Positions 36,100 through 45,724 of a DNA stretch of 64,000 nt are shown in pieces. The stretch spans positions 62,001 to 126,000 of the forward strand of contig LNDQ01000079.1 of assembly GCA_001464695.1 (NCBI GenBank), in the 5' to 3' direction. Each line of letters begins with the position of its first letter. Positions within the stretch are counted from its first letter, which is position 1. The notes under the pieces are model-generated. The model saw only the letters and a program-made list of their open reading frames with translations, ran no database searches and was not told where the DNA came from. A program made the translations under genes and the position numbers. The DNA is from Betaproteobacteria bacterium Ga0077523. GTDB taxonomy: Bacteria; Pseudomonadota; Gammaproteobacteria; Burkholderiales; Ga0077523.

Positions 36100-36948
36100 T
36101 CACTTCTTCTTGCGGCGCGCCGCCCATCCACCGCCCAACAGGGCCAGACCCGCCAGCGCCAGGCTGGAAGGTTCCGGCACCCGACCGGGATCGCCTCCAG
36201 TCGCCGCCGCGCAAATGATGGCCTCTAGCTGAGCTTCCACCGTGACGTCGGTCAAGGGACCCGAGATGAAACCACCGCCCGTGTTCTGATAGGTGGTGCC
36301 ACCGACCGTGCCGCCCACTGCCATGGCCTGGAACAGCGGGGACACCGCAGCCGTCACCGGATCGTCAGCGACCCACGCGAACAGCAAAATGCCGGCGTTC
36401 TTCGCGGCGGTGTTGGCCACCAGGGCAGCGGCGTAGTCATCTGCCGCGACTGGCGTGCCGTTCTCGGTCCCTTCGTCGCCGATCGTCACGATCGCCCGGA
36501 AGTAGTTCTGGCCAGGCAGTGCGTCGTTGTTCCACTGGTAGTGATTCACGAGGTCCGTGACCACCGGACCGTTGTCCTCGATGTGGTTGGTCACCACGAC
36601 GCGGGGCGGATCCCCCGGCGCAGTGGGCAGAGCATCGATGTACCCCGTTACGGACTCGTTGAACGTCGTTCCGCTGATTCCGTCAATGCCGAAGAAGCGC
36701 GCACGGACATAGCAGTCGATCTGCGGGCAGTCCAGGTTACGGATCGCTTCCGCGGCGCGCAGGCCGATGGACGCGATGTCGTCGGTCATGCTTGCGCTGG
36801 TGTCGATGGCAAACACGATATCCAGGATGCTGGTGGCCGTTGCCTGGCTCACAGCATCCCCGCCGATGATCAGTACGGCATTACTGGACATCGGCATGGC
36901 TGTCGCGGCTGCGAACGCTGCGATCGTTGTGATTTTCGATAGCCTCAA
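36100..36948 (-). CDS. Secreted von Willebrand factor A-domain protein with PEP-CTERM sorting tail
   Basis: 282 residues from a TTG (GGGAGA six bases upstream) that yields a signal peptide (RLSKITTIAAFAAATAMPMS). The vWA metal site is intact (IVFAIDTSASM near 47) with downstream TIGDEGTENG. The C-terminus is a PEP-CTERM signal: VPEPSSLALAGLALLGGGWA plus RRKKK, i.e. PEP motif, hydrophobic helix and basic tail. Such tails are processed by exosortase (XrtA/EpsH) and the protein is released or kept at the surface. No exosortase lies in the window. Longer upstream readings cross the sigma-54 promoter and were rejected. Confidence 0.85.
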   Translation of the reverse strand: MRLSKITTIAAFAAATAMPMSSNAVLIIGGDAVSQATATSILDIVFAIDTSASMTDDIASIGLRAAEAIRNLDCPQIDCYVRARFFGIDGISGTTFNESVTGYIDALPTAPGDPPRVVVTNHIEDNGPVVTDLVNHYQWNNDALPGQNYFRAIVTIGDEGTENGTPVAADDYAAALVANTAAKNAGILLFAWVADDPVTAAVSPLFQAMAVGGTVGGTTYQNTGGGFISGPLTDVTVEAQLEAIICAAATGGDPGRVPEPSSLALAGLALLGGGWAARRKKK

Positions 36949-37011
36949 GACTGTCTCCCTCTTGTTGTGTGGTCGGCGGCGCAGACCGGAAGCGGAACCC
37001 GGCAACCTTTG

Positions 37012-37027
37012 AGCACGCGGCATGCCA
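37012..37027 (-). promoter_or_regulatory. Sigma-54-type promoter of the PEP-CTERM gene
   Basis: Minus-strand TGGCATG-CCGC-GTGCT, with GG-N10-GC intact. It lies 64 bases before the TTG start. PEP-CTERM genes are often driven by RpoN and the PrsR/PrsK system, which this site fits. Confidence 0.65.
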
Positions 37028-37585
37028 TGATTTTTTTCATCATTAGAACAATTACATAAGAACGCTATCTCGAACAAAAATCGAAATGTTGTAAAGATTT
37101 TCAACGCGCTGGCCGCGGCCGTAGCGGCCACCTCGAGCAGCCCGCTCGAGGGCGCACTGCCCGGCGCGAATACCACCGAGCCACACCACCGTTCGCGGCG
37201 ATCCACACCTCACCGCCGATTCGCCCACCTTGAAGTAAGGTGGTGGCTCCCATAGAGTGATCCGATGGAGAATGCCCGGATCCACCTTCACGGCGAGGCA
37301 CTCGATGCCCGCGGGATCAGCGGGCGGACGCATCGTCGAGTCGAACGAGTCATCGTTCGCGACCGCTTTTGCTGGGGCGAAGCAGCGCCAGGAACATCGA
37401 TGTCGCGCGCAGTACGCGATCACGACGGAACTTGATCCGCTGCATCGCCATACCGGGAGAGCGCCGCATGCCCTCCTCGCACTCGGCATCAGGGCGGGCC
37501 GCGCCCGCCCGGCGCCCGCATTGGGCAACGGCGCTGGTACATTCAACCGCCGCGTGTCCCGAGGCAGCTACCAATCGTTGACCGC
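37028..37585. other. Intergenic region between the PEP-CTERM gene and mutS
   Basis: The part at 37028-37110 is AT-rich and probably holds activator sites for the sigma-54 promoter. The rest is GC-rich with small inverted repeats (for example CTCGAGCAGCCCGCTCGAG at 37133-37151). A 56-codon frame at 37265-37435 has no ribosome site and no recognisable product. No gene is called here. Confidence 0.5.
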
Positions 37586-40171
37586 ATGAACACACCAGTC
37601 CACCCGCCTGAACACGCTGGCCACACCAAGATGATGCAGCAGTACCTGCGCATCAAGGCTCAGCACCCGGACATGCTGCTGTTCTACCGCATGGGCGACT
37701 TCTACGAGTTGTTCTTCGAGGACGCCGAGCGCGCCGCGAAGCTGCTCGACATCACGCTCACCCGGCGCGGCGCCTCGGCGGGCGAGCCGATCAAGATGGC
37801 CGGCGTGCCCTACCACGCCGTCGAGCAGTACCTCGCGAAGCTGGTGAAGCTCGGCGAATCGGTCGCGATCTGCGAGCAGATCGGCGACCCGGCCACGTCC
37901 AAGGGCCCGGTCGAACGCCAGGTGCAGCGCGTCGTGACACCCGGCACGTTGACCGACGCGGCACTGCTGGACGACCGGCGCGACAATGTGTTGCTGGCGC
38001 TGGCACGCGCGAAGGGCGTTCTCGGACTCGCCTGGCTCTCCTTGAGTTCGGGCCGATTGCGAGTCCTGGAAACTACACCCACCGAACTCGCGTCGGAGCT
38101 ATCGCGCCTCGCCCCGGCGGAGATCGTGTTCGCGGACGACGACGGCAGCCCGACCCTCGACGGCGCCGGCATCGCCTTGAAGCGGTTGCCGCCGTGGCAG
38201 TTCGACGTGGACAGCGGCCGTCGGCTGTTGTGCGAGCAGTTCGGCACTCGCGACCTCGCCGGATTCGGCGCCGACGAACTCGGTCCGGCACTGGGCGCGG
38301 CGGGAGCCCTCCTCCAATACGCCCGCACGACCCAGGGTGCGACTCTCGCTCACGTGCGCGAACTGGGTGTCGAGCAATCGGACGATGTGGTGGTTCTCGA
38401 CCCCGCAACGCGGCGCAATCTGGAGATCTCCGAAACGCTGCGAGGCGAACCCGCACCGACCCTGCTTTCAGTGCTGGACCATTGTGCGACCAGCATGGGC
38501 AGCCGCCTGATGCGCCATTGGCTGCATCACCCGTTGCGCGACCGGATGGTGCTGCGCGGACGGCTGGCAGCCGTCGCCGCGCTGCGCGAAGGTCCGGGCG
38601 AAGCTCTGCGCACGGTGCTGCGCGAGTGTGCCGACGTTGAACGCATCACCGCCCGCGTCGCTCTGAAGAGCGCCCGACCGCGCGACCTGTCCGGGCTGCG
38701 CGACACGCTCGCCCGTGCCCCGGAGATCACCGCGCTGCTCGCACCGAGCGACACGCCGCGCGTCTCCCGCCTCGCGAGCGCACTGCACGTCGACCCCGCG
38801 ATCACCGAACGCCTGCAGCGCACGCTGCTGGACACCCCGGCAGCCACCATTCGCGACGGCGGCGTGATCGCCGATGGATTCGACACCGACCTCGACGAGT
38901 TGCGCTCGCTGCAGAACGACAGCGGCACCTTCCTGCTGCAACTCGAGACGCGCGAGCGGGAGCGTACCGGCATCGCGAATCTCAAGGTCGAGTACAACCG
39001 CGTGCACGGCTTCTACATCGAGGTCACCAACGCCAATGCCGACAAGGTGCCCGACGACTATCGCCGTCGCCAGACTCTAAAGAACGCCGAGCGCTACATC
39101 ACGCCCGAACTGAAGGCGTTCGAGGACAAGGCGCTCTCCGCCCAGGATCGTGCGCTCGCCCGCGAGAAGCTGTTGTACGAAGAACTGCTGGAATGGCTGG
39201 CCCCGCACATCGTGGTCCTGCAGGCGACTGCCGCCGCCCTCGGCGAACTCGACGTCCTCGCCACCTTCGGCGAGCGCGCGCAGGTCCTGGGCCTGGTCGC
39301 GCCCGATCTCGTCGAGGACGACGGACTGGAGATCGAAGCGGGTCGCCATCCGGTCGTCGAGCGCCAGGTGGAGAATTTCGTCCCGAACGACACCCGCCTG
39401 CACGACGCGCGGCGCATGCTGCTCATCACCGGCCCCAACATGGGCGGCAAGTCCACCTACATGCGGCAGGTGGCACTCATCACACTGCTCGCCCACTGCG
39501 GCAGCTTCGTGCCGGCGACCCGCGCCCGCATCGGACCGATCGATCGCATCTTCACCCGCATCGGTGCCGCGGACGACCTGGCCGGCGGCCGTTCCACCTT
39601 CATGGTGGAGATGACGGAAGCGGCGAACATCCTGCACAACGCGACGGAACGCTCGCTCGTGCTCATGGACGAAGTGGGCCGCGGCACATCGACCTTCGAT
39701 GGCCTCGCACTGGCATGGGCCATCGCCCGCCACCTGGTCGAGAAGAACCGTGCCCTCAGCCTGTTCGCCACGCACTACTTCGAGCTGACCCGCCTCGCAG
39801 AGGACTATCGCGAAGTCGCCAACGTGCATCTCGACGCCGTCGAACACAAGGACCGCATCGTGTTCCTGCACGCGGTGGAGGAAGGACCAGCGTCGCAAAG
39901 CTACGGGTTGCAGGTCGCACAGCTCGCCGGCGTGCCCGGCGCCGTCATCCGCAGCGCGCGCCGGAAACTCGCTGATCTGGAATCGGCGGCCAGCCCGCAA
40001 GGCGATCTGTTCTTCGGTGCACCGCCGAACGTCTCGTCCGAGACGACGACCGGGCCGGACGCCCAGCCCTTGCTTGCACGCCTCGCAGCCATCGACCCCG
40101 ACGGTCTCGCACCGCGCGAAGCCCTGGAACTGCTCTACGAACTCAAGCGCCTGGCGGGTGATGCGCCGTAG
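37586..40171 (+). CDS. mutS: DNA mismatch repair protein MutS
   Basis: Mismatch-recognition ATPase that recruits MutL. 861 residues, a normal MutS1 length. The mismatch-binding Phe-x-Glu lies in [11 protein letters not shown] (residues 33-43, F39 and E41). The connector, lever and clamp domains follow. ATPase motifs are GPNMGGKST at 616-624, [16 protein letters not shown] with D695/E696, and [13 protein letters not shown]. The C-terminal end contains the usual [11 protein letters not shown] oligomerisation helix. Start at ATG 37586. It overlaps the following phosphoesterase gene by 11 bases. Confidence 0.97.
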   Translation: MNTPVHPPEHAGHTKMMQQYLRIKAQHPDMLLFYRMGDFYELFFEDAERAAKLLDITLTRRGASAGEPIKMAGVPYHAVEQYLAKLVKLGESVAICEQIGDPATSKGPVERQVQRVVTPGTLTDAALLDDRRDNVLLALARAKGVLGLAWLSLSSGRLRVLETTPTELASELSRLAPAEIVFADDDGSPTLDGAGIALKRLPPWQFDVDSGRRLLCEQFGTRDLAGFGADELGPALGAAGALLQYARTTQGATLAHVRELGVEQSDDVVVLDPATRRNLEISETLRGEPAPTLLSVLDHCATSMGSRLMRHWLHHPLRDRMVLRGRLAAVAALREGPGEALRTVLRECADVERITARVALKSARPRDLSGLRDTLARAPEITALLAPSDTPRVSRLASALHVDPAITERLQRTLLDTPAATIRDGGVIADGFDTDLDELRSLQNDSGTFLLQLETRERERTGIANLKVEYNRVHGFYIEVTNANADKVPDDYRRRQTLKNAERYITPELKAFEDKALSAQDRALAREKLLYEELLEWLAPHIVVLQATAAALGELDVLATFGERAQVLGLVAPDLVEDDGLEIEAGRHPVVERQVENFVPNDTRLHDARRMLLITGPNMGGKSTYMRQVALITLLAHCGSFVPATRARIGPIDRIFTRIGAADDLAGGRSTFMVEMTEAANILHNATERSLVLMDEVGRGTSTFDGLALAWAIARHLVEKNRALSLFATHYFELTRLAEDYREVANVHLDAVEHKDRIVFLHAVEEGPASQSYGLQVAQLAGVPGAVIRSARRKLADLESAASPQGDLFFGAPPNVSSETTTGPDAQPLLARLAAIDPDGLAPREALELLYELKRLAGDAP

Positions 40172-41096
40172 CCTGGCCGCAGTAGCCCTACTGGCCGGAT
40201 GCACCCTGTCGGCCGCCGAATCCTTCACCTTCGCGGCACTGGGCGACGCCCCATACAACTGGAATGAGCGCGATGCCATGGTCCGGATGCTCGACGGCTT
40301 CAGCCGCGAGAGTCTCGCCTTCGCGGTGCACATTGGTGATATCAAGAGCGGCCACAGCGACTGCAGCGACGCGACCTACTCCGATCGCCTGAAGCTGCTG
40401 GACGACACGCCTGTTCCCCTGATCCTGATCCCCGGCGACAACGACTGGACCGACTGCAATCGCATTACCAGCGGCGGCTGGGTGCCGGAAGAACGGCTCG
40501 CGAAGCTGCGGGAAATGTTCTTCACCCGACCCGAATCTCTCGGCAGGCAACGCATGGCACTCGAGCGCCAGCCCGTCATCGAGGCCGGTTGTTGCCCGGA
40601 GAACGTCCGGTGGTGGCACATCGGCATTCTGTTCGTCGGCCTGCACATAGTGGGTTCAGCGAACAATCGGGGCTCCGGCCAGGACCCGACGCCGGAGTTC
40701 GCGGCCCGCAATTCGGCCAATATCCAGTGGCTCAAAGAGAGCTTTGCGATGGCGCACACCCGAGGCTCCGCAGGAATAGTCCTGTTCATCCACGCGAACG
40801 CGAACATCGAACGCATACCTCGATTCCACCGCGCGTACGTCGATGTACTCGAACTCCTGAAGGACGAGACGGTCCTGTTCGGCCGGCCCGTGCTATTGGT
40901 ACATGGCGACACGCATCGCTTCCGGCTTGACCGGCCGTGGTGGCAGGCCAAGACGAGCGCAGGCATTCCGAACCTTCAGCGCGTGGAAGTTCCGGGCTCA
41001 CCGACCGTGGCCTGGGTGCCGGTCCACGTGGATCCAAAGTCGTCCGATATCTTCACCGTAATGGCTCCGAGGTTGGCACCAGCACCGGCGAGATAG
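40161..41096 (+). CDS. Secreted calcineurin-like metallophosphoesterase
   Basis: 311 residues; signal peptide or lipoprotein signal [20 protein letters not shown] (LAGC fits a lipobox). The two-metal site pattern is partly visible: [28 protein letters not shown] and, near the C-terminus, [11 protein letters not shown]. This is a metallophosphoesterase layout with GDIK in place of GDxx and GDND for GNHD. Substrate unknown. The gene overlaps the end of mutS. Confidence 0.8.
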   Translation: MRRSLAAVALLAGCTLSAAESFTFAALGDAPYNWNERDAMVRMLDGFSRESLAFAVHIGDIKSGHSDCSDATYSDRLKLLDDTPVPLILIPGDNDWTDCNRITSGGWVPEERLAKLREMFFTRPESLGRQRMALERQPVIEAGCCPENVRWWHIGILFVGLHIVGSANNRGSGQDPTPEFAARNSANIQWLKESFAMAHTRGSAGIVLFIHANANIERIPRFHRAYVDVLELLKDETVLFGRPVLLVHGDTHRFRLDRPWWQAKTSAGIPNLQRVEVPGSPTVAWVPVHVDPKSSDIFTVMAPRLAPAPAR

Positions 41097-41124
41097 GGCA
41101 TCACCGGCTCGCGCGTGCGCCAGG

Positions 41125-41955
41125 TCAGTTCACTTTGGCGAACCACTCCGCTGTCTGCTCGTCCGCGGGAAAGAACAGCTCGAGCCTCAAATTCTGCAGC
41201 GAGACGTCGAGTGGCGTGCCGACCGTCGCGATGATCGAAAATAGGCAGAGGCGAGTCTCGCCGCGAACGAATCGGATCACCAGCGTGGGCGGCAGGTGCT
41301 GTTCGAGATGCAGGGTTCGATCGATCGCGGCGACGTCGGGCAGTTTCAGCACCGCGTCGAGCAGACCGGCCGCTGCGCTGCCGGGACCATCCGCCATCGC
41401 CTCGGCCCGCAGGCGGAGCACTGACCATGCCGCCACTTCCGACCAGTTCTCGACCGCCGGTCGCAATCCATCCGGCCGGAGCACGATCTCGATCGCGTTG
41501 ACCGGGCCTTGACCCAGCAAGGCTTCGGGTGCAAGTCCGCTCAGAAAACCGAGCAGCGAACCCAGACGCGCGTTGGCTCGGATAATATTGTGGGCCTCGT
41601 CCACGACCAGTGCCGGATAGGGTTCCTGCTGTTTCAGCAGATGCTCGATGGCGCGATCGATCGGCCGCATGTCGGGCGCGTCGAAGGCGCGTTCCGCGTA
41701 GACCGGGGCGAATCCCGCTGACAGCAGCATCGCGTTCTGCTGATGCAGGGGCACGTTGAGCGCCGCGGCCAGGTGCAGCACCGTGTCGCGGCTCGGGCGG
41801 CTGCGTCCCGATTCGAGAAAGCTCAGGTGCCTCTGCGAAACACCGCACGTGAGCGATAGGTCGAGCTGGCTCGTGCCGCGCGCGTGGCGCCACTCGCGCA
41901 GCATCGGGCCGAATCCGGCCGTGGGTGTGGTTCGGTTGGCTGTGTTGGTTTTCAT
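41125..41955 (-). CDS. XRE-family regulator with MmyB-like ligand domain
   Basis: 276 residues. The helix-turn-helix is at about 16-70 (LREWRHARGTSQLDLSLTCG, VSQRHLSFLESGRSRPSRDT). It is followed by the MmyB-like PAS-related domain (ALVVDEAHNIIRANARLGSL near 118) that binds a fatty-acid-like ligand in characterised relatives. It is divergent from a small membrane-protein gene, and a perfect 17-base palindrome lies between them. Confidence 0.88.
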   Translation of the reverse strand: MKTNTANRTTPTAGFGPMLREWRHARGTSQLDLSLTCGVSQRHLSFLESGRSRPSRDTVLHLAAALNVPLHQQNAMLLSAGFAPVYAERAFDAPDMRPIDRAIEHLLKQQEPYPALVVDEAHNIIRANARLGSLLGFLSGLAPEALLGQGPVNAIEIVLRPDGLRPAVENWSEVAAWSVLRLRAEAMADGPGSAAAGLLDAVLKLPDVAAIDRTLHLEQHLPPTLVIRFVRGETRLCLFSIIATVGTPLDVSLQNLRLELFFPADEQTAEWFAKVN

Positions 41956-41990
41956 GACGTCATTGTCCTACCCGGCGCGGCGGCCGCGCC

Positions 41991-42007
41991 ATTACCTCCC
42001 AGGTAAT
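41991..42007. promoter_or_regulatory. Palindromic operator between the XRE and membrane-protein genes
   Basis: ATTACCTCCCAGGTAAT, two perfect seven-base arms with a three-base spacer, located 36 bases from the regulator start and 64 from the divergent start. Likely binding site of the XRE regulator. Confidence 0.65.
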
Positions 42008-42070
42008 TGCGGGGGCGCAACGGGGATTCGAAGATGGCATCGCAGTCCCAACCCAACACAGGAGAACATC

Positions 42071-42496
42071 ATGTCGCATGCCAATTCGCAAACGCCGGAT
42101 TCCCGCGCCTTCGATCACAAACCGTTGCCCTTCTACGTGGGTGCCATCGCCGATACCGTGGTCGGCGTCGGTCTGGTGTCGTTCGCAGAAGCCATCGCGC
42201 CGATGATTCTGCCGGACCACGCCAGCATCCTCGGCATCGCCGTCTCGTCGGTGTTGCGCTTCCTCGGCCTGTTCCTGCTCGTGTTCGCGCTCGATACTGT
42301 CGTGGTCGCCCGCTCCAGTGGTGCACTCGGTCGCTTTCGTTCGTGGATCGTCGCTGCCAACTGGGCGACAGTCGCTGCGGCCGTGCTGGTGCTCGGCCTG
42401 TGGCATGGATCCCTGTCGCTCCTCGGCATCGCCGCGGTAACTGCGATCGCGTTGGCCGTGGGTGTCTTTGCCTCCCTGCAGCAACGCGCCATCTGA
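42071..42496 (+). CDS. Small integral membrane protein of unknown function
   Basis: 141 residues from ATG 42071 with AGGAGA upstream. Four predicted membrane helices (about 22-42, 55-78, 90-110 and 115-135). The N-terminal 18 residues are polar (MSHANSQTPDSRAFDHK). It may be a target of the divergent XRE regulator. Earlier in-frame starts overlap that gene and were rejected. No family recognised with certainty. Confidence 0.75.
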   Translation: MSHANSQTPDSRAFDHKPLPFYVGAIADTVVGVGLVSFAEAIAPMILPDHASILGIAVSSVLRFLGLFLLVFALDTVVVARSSGALGRFRSWIVAANWATVAAAVLVLGLWHGSLSLLGIAAVTAIALAVGVFASLQQRAI

Positions 42497-42503
42497 CTTC
42501 GAG

Positions 42504-42612
42504 TCAGGCGAACTTCACCAGGCAAGCGCCCGCATCGTCCTCGTTGTACTCGCCGCCCAGCAGGCTTGCGCGCGCCGCGTCAGCAGCCACCTGGGCGGCA
42601 ACACGTCGGCGT
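42504..42612 (-). pseudogene. Possible 3' remnant of a lost gene
   Basis: The minus strand encodes a protein-like end, RRVAAQVAADAARASLLGG followed by EYNEDDAGACLVKFA and TGA, with no start codon or upstream domain. The composition and the final ACLVKFA resemble the tail of an FAD/NAD-dependent oxidoreductase, but this is only an impression. It fills the gap between the membrane-protein gene and the acyl-CoA dehydrogenase. Confidence 0.35.
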
Positions 42613-42637
42613 GCGCACCGTTCTGACCTTGAGCAGG

Positions 42638-43813
42638 TCAGAGCATTCTCTTTGCCACTTCCTCCAGCATCACCTCGGTCGCTCCGCCACCGATGGCCTG
42701 AACGCGCGCATCGCGCGCCATGCGCTCGATCGCGCTCTCGCGCATGTAGCCCATGCCGCCGTGGAACTGCAGGCAGTCATACATCACTTCGTTCACCAAT
42801 GTACCGGCGAGGGCCTTGATCATCGACACCTCCTTGGTGACCGACTGGCCCTGCGCGTCGCGCCAGGCCGTGTTGTAGATCAGCGCCTGCGCAGCCTCGA
42901 CCTGCGCGGCGCGCATCGCGAGCCGATGCCGGATCGCCTGCTTGTCCCATAGGTTCGCGCCGAACGCCTTGCGATTGCGGACCCAGTCGAGGGTGATCTC
43001 GATCGCTTTCGCGGCCTCGCCCATGGCCTGGGCACCCAACACGATGCGCTCGTTCTGCAGGTTGCGCATCAGCGCGTGGAAGCCGCGGTTTTCTTCGCCC
43101 AGCAGGTTCTCCGCCGGAATGCGGCAACCGTCGAACACCAGCTCGGCCGTGTCGCTCGAAAGCCAGCCCTGCTTCTTGAGCGGACGGGCAACGCTGAATC
43201 CGGGCGCGCCCTTCTCGACGATGAACATCGACACCTGGTGGTTGCGCCCGCTCTCGCCGGTCTTCGCCGCGACGAAGTACACGTCGCCGTACACACCGTT
43301 GGTGATGAACATCTTGGCCCCGTTCAACACCCAATCGTTGCCGTCGCGCCGTGCCGTGGTCCGCATCGACGCGAGATCGGAGCCGGCATCGGGCTCGGTC
43401 ATCGCCACCGCCGCAATCCGGCGCCCCGCGATGAAATCCGGCATGTAGCGTTCGATCTGTGCCTTCGAGCCCGCGTGCTGCAGATGCGGGCTCGCCATGT
43501 CGGTGTGCACCAGCACGGTGATCGCGAAGCCACCGTAGGTCGACCGGCCCAGTTCCTCGGCCAGCACCACCGTGGACAATGTGTCGAGACCGCTGCCGCC
43601 GTATTCCGGATCGTAGCGGATGCCGAACAGGCCGAGCTCGCCCATCTCTCGCAGGATCTCGCGCGGCACATAACCCTGCTCTTCCCACGCGTCGGCGTGC
43701 GGAAGGACACGCTCGGCGATGAAGCGACGCACGGTGTCACGCAACAGCTCGTGGTCGTGCGTGAAGAACGGCGAGCGGCGGTTGTCGAGCGGTGGACTGG
43801 CGGGGGCGTTCAT
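42638..43813 (-). CDS. Acyl-CoA dehydrogenase
   Basis: FAD enzyme that introduces the alpha-beta double bond in acyl-CoA. 391 residues from MNAPASPPLDNRRSPFFTHD. Signatures are AVAMTEPDAGSDLASMRT (near 138), WVLNGAKMFITNG and the C-terminal YDCLQFHGGMGYMRES. The usual YEGT catalytic Glu position reads GGGATEVM, so the base is probably the Glu in LQNERIVLG, as in isovaleryl-CoA or long-chain types; this is inference. Substrate unknown. Confidence 0.92.
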   Translation of the reverse strand: MNAPASPPLDNRRSPFFTHDHELLRDTVRRFIAERVLPHADAWEEQGYVPREILREMGELGLFGIRYDPEYGGSGLDTLSTVVLAEELGRSTYGGFAITVLVHTDMASPHLQHAGSKAQIERYMPDFIAGRRIAAVAMTEPDAGSDLASMRTTARRDGNDWVLNGAKMFITNGVYGDVYFVAAKTGESGRNHQVSMFIVEKGAPGFSVARPLKKQGWLSSDTAELVFDGCRIPAENLLGEENRGFHALMRNLQNERIVLGAQAMGEAAKAIEITLDWVRNRKAFGANLWDKQAIRHRLAMRAAQVEAAQALIYNTAWRDAQGQSVTKEVSMIKALAGTLVNEVMYDCLQFHGGMGYMRESAIERMARDARVQAIGGGATEVMLEEVAKRML

Positions 43814-43851
43814 CGGTGGCTCCTGGGCGTCGAGGGCGAACGATAGCGCAG

Positions 43852-44487
43852 TCAGCCGTCGGCGGCGCGCCAGAGATACCACGCCGCGACGCTGCGGTAG
43901 GGTGCCCAGCGCTCTCCATGTTCCGCGAGCTGCTTCGGCGTCACCGGGGCTCGGCGCCGGGCCATCCGGTCGAAACCGCTGCGCACGCCGAAATCGCCCA
44001 CGGGAAGCACGTCGAGCCGGCCCAGGGTGAAGATCAGCATCATCTCGACCGTCCAGCGGCCCACACCCTTGATCGATGTCAGCCGCTCGATGATCGTTGC
44101 GTCGGAGAGGCGACTCAGGTCGCCACGACGCACCGGCACGACACCATCGCGCGCACCCGCGGCGATCGCCTGGATGTAGGACGATTTCTGCCGCGACAAT
44201 CCGACACCTCGCAACGTGGCCTCGTCGGCGGCCAGGACCTCGTCTGGCGTGGGAAACGGCGAGGCCGGATACAGCGCCATGAAGCGGCCGAGAATCGCCT
44301 TGGCTGCGGTACCGTGAAGCTGCTGAAACATCACCGCCCGGACCAGGCTCTCGTAGGGTGAGCGCTTCCAGTACGGTGTCAGTCCGCATGGACCATGCGC
44401 AGCGACCAGGCGCGCCATGCGCGGATCGATCTCGGCGAGCCTGGCGGCTGCACGAGCGAGTTCGCCGGCGTGGCGCTGCGGTGTCAT
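43852..44487 (-). CDS. AlkA-like DNA-3-methyladenine glycosylase (HhH-GPD)
   Basis: Base-excision repair glycosylase for alkylated bases. 211 residues from MTPQRHAGELARAAARLAEI. Helix-hairpin-helix LTSIKGVGRWTVEMMLIFTL at about 133-152 is followed by the catalytic Asp in LDVLPVGDFGVRSG. SLVRAVMFQQLHGTAAKAIL is the typical substrate-pocket helix. It lacks the N-terminal TBP-like domain of E. coli AlkA, as in the short AlkA/Mag forms. Confidence 0.92.
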   Translation of the reverse strand: MTPQRHAGELARAAARLAEIDPRMARLVAAHGPCGLTPYWKRSPYESLVRAVMFQQLHGTAAKAILGRFMALYPASPFPTPDEVLAADEATLRGVGLSRQKSSYIQAIAAGARDGVVPVRRGDLSRLSDATIIERLTSIKGVGRWTVEMMLIFTLGRLDVLPVGDFGVRSGFDRMARRRAPVTPKQLAEHGERWAPYRSVAAWYLWRAADG

Positions 44488-44537
44488 CGTTGTTTCCTCA
44501 TCGGGCGGGACCGGTCCGCGATCGTGACCGGCTCTGC

Positions 44538-44990
44538 TCAAGCCTGCAAGATGGGTACATCCGTCGGCGCTCCCACCAAAGCGGCGAGACGACGCAGGTT
44601 GCCACGCACCTCGCGCCGGTACAGCCACCCGACGATCGGCGCCATGGGGCCGAACGGCATCGTCACCGAAATGCCCAGGACGACGCGGCAACCACCTGGG
44701 GTCGATTCCACGCGCCGAAATCCCTCTACTGCACCGTCGTCCGACCGAAACCGAAAGGCACGACCGGGGACGACGTCGGCAATGCGAGCCACCGTCCGGT
44801 GCACGCTGCCGAGGAATTTCAAGTCCTCGAACGTACGCGTGCCCTCCTGGACCAGTCCCGCTGGTTCGTGACGCATGCGCACGCCGCGGCGCCAGTCGGG
44901 ATCGCGCCCGTAGTCGCCGACGATGTTCCACACAACCGCCGGGGCCACCGGCAGGTCGATCGAGACTTCATGGGAAAAGCTGCCGCTCAA
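44538..44990 (-). CDS. SRPBCC (START/polyketide cyclase-like) family protein
   Basis: 150 residues of the helix-grip fold: HEVSIDLPVAPAVVWNIVGD at the start, a central WRRGVRMRHEPAG, and the C-terminal helix MAPIVGWLYRREVRGNLRRL. The start is a TTG with GGAGG nine bases upstream. Function cannot be told from sequence; such proteins bind hydrophobic ligands. Divergent from a MarR gene with several palindromes between, so probably regulated by it. Confidence 0.8.
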   Translation of the reverse strand: MSGSFSHEVSIDLPVAPAVVWNIVGDYGRDPDWRRGVRMRHEPAGLVQEGTRTFEDLKFLGSVHRTVARIADVVPGRAFRFRSDDGAVEGFRRVESTPGGCRVVLGISVTMPFGPMAPIVGWLYRREVRGNLRRLAALVGAPTDVPILQA

Positions 44991-45070
44991 GGGGAGGTCC
45001 TCCTGGGTTGGTACAGCGGGGTGCTGGGCCCGCCGGCGGGGCCGGCATGCCCGATTCTGTCTCGCCTACA

Positions 45071-45135
45071 AGTATCTTCATTTCAAGATAAAAGCCAAGA
45101 TGCCTTCTTGTCAAGTAACTTGATATCGAGATACT
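45071..45135. promoter_or_regulatory. Cluster of palindromes between SRPBCC and MarR genes
   Basis: TATCTT-N6-AAGATA (45073-45090), the perfect TCAAGTAACTTGA (45111-45123) and an overlapping ACTTGATATCGAG that is one base from palindromic. Repeated ACTTGA/TCAAGT half-sites fit MarR operators and lie within 75 bases of the MarR ATG. Confidence 0.65.
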
Positions 45136-45143
45136 ATCGTTCC

Positions 45144-45710
45144 ATGGAAAACCGCACGGACGCGGTCGATCACTTCATCGCCGCCTGGCGGGCGGAGCGG
45201 CCCGATCTCGATCTGCGCGCGATGGCAACCATCGGGCGTCTCGGGCGCACCACGGCCCTGGTACGCAAGTTGGTGGAAGGCGAACTGGCAACGTTCGATC
45301 TCGCCGTGGCCGATTTCGACGTACTCGCCACGTTGCGGCGCGCGGGCCCGCCCTATCGCGTGACGCCTACGCAGCTCTACAAGAGCCTGATGCTCACCTC
45401 GGGCACGATGACGAGCCGGCTCGACAATCTCGAGCAGCGCGGCCTCGTGGCGCGCGCCGACGACCCGGGCGATCGGCGCGGCATCCTGGTCACGCTCACG
45501 CCGGCCGGGCTGAAGCGCGTGGATGCTGCGGTCACTGCCCACGTCGCGAACGAAGCACGCATCCTGTCGGCGCTCACGCGGACGGAACAGACGGCGCTCG
45601 ACGCCATCCTGCGCAAACTGCTGCTGAACCTGGATCCCGAGAGCGCGGTGGCGGACGAGGCGCCGCGTCGCGACAGGGTGGCGAGAGTGCGGCGGGGGAA
45701 GCGCCGGTAG
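45144..45710 (+). CDS. MarR family transcriptional regulator
   Basis: 188 residues from MENRTDAVDHFIAAWRAERP. The winged-helix region is FDVLATLRRAGPPYRVTPTQ with LTSGTMTSRLDNLEQRGLVA as recognition helix and DPGDRRGILVTLTPAGLKRV as wing. The Arg/Asp-rich tail (RRDRVARVRRGKRR) is unusual. Earlier in-frame starts overlap the divergent SRPBCC gene. Operators lie just upstream. Confidence 0.9.
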   Translation: MENRTDAVDHFIAAWRAERPDLDLRAMATIGRLGRTTALVRKLVEGELATFDLAVADFDVLATLRRAGPPYRVTPTQLYKSLMLTSGTMTSRLDNLEQRGLVARADDPGDRRGILVTLTPAGLKRVDAAVTAHVANEARILSALTRTEQTALDAILRKLLLNLDPESAVADEAPRRDRVARVRRGKRR

Positions 45711-45724
45711 TTCCGGCTCTTGCT

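Noticed and set aside
37052-37546. Open frame on the minus strand upstream of mutS
   Set aside because: No ribosome site, no recognisable domain and unlike-coding composition; treated as intergenic.
43852-44931. Longer AlkA reading from 44931
   Set aside because: The extra N-terminal part is the SRPBCC gene read in another frame; the ATG at 44487 fits the family.
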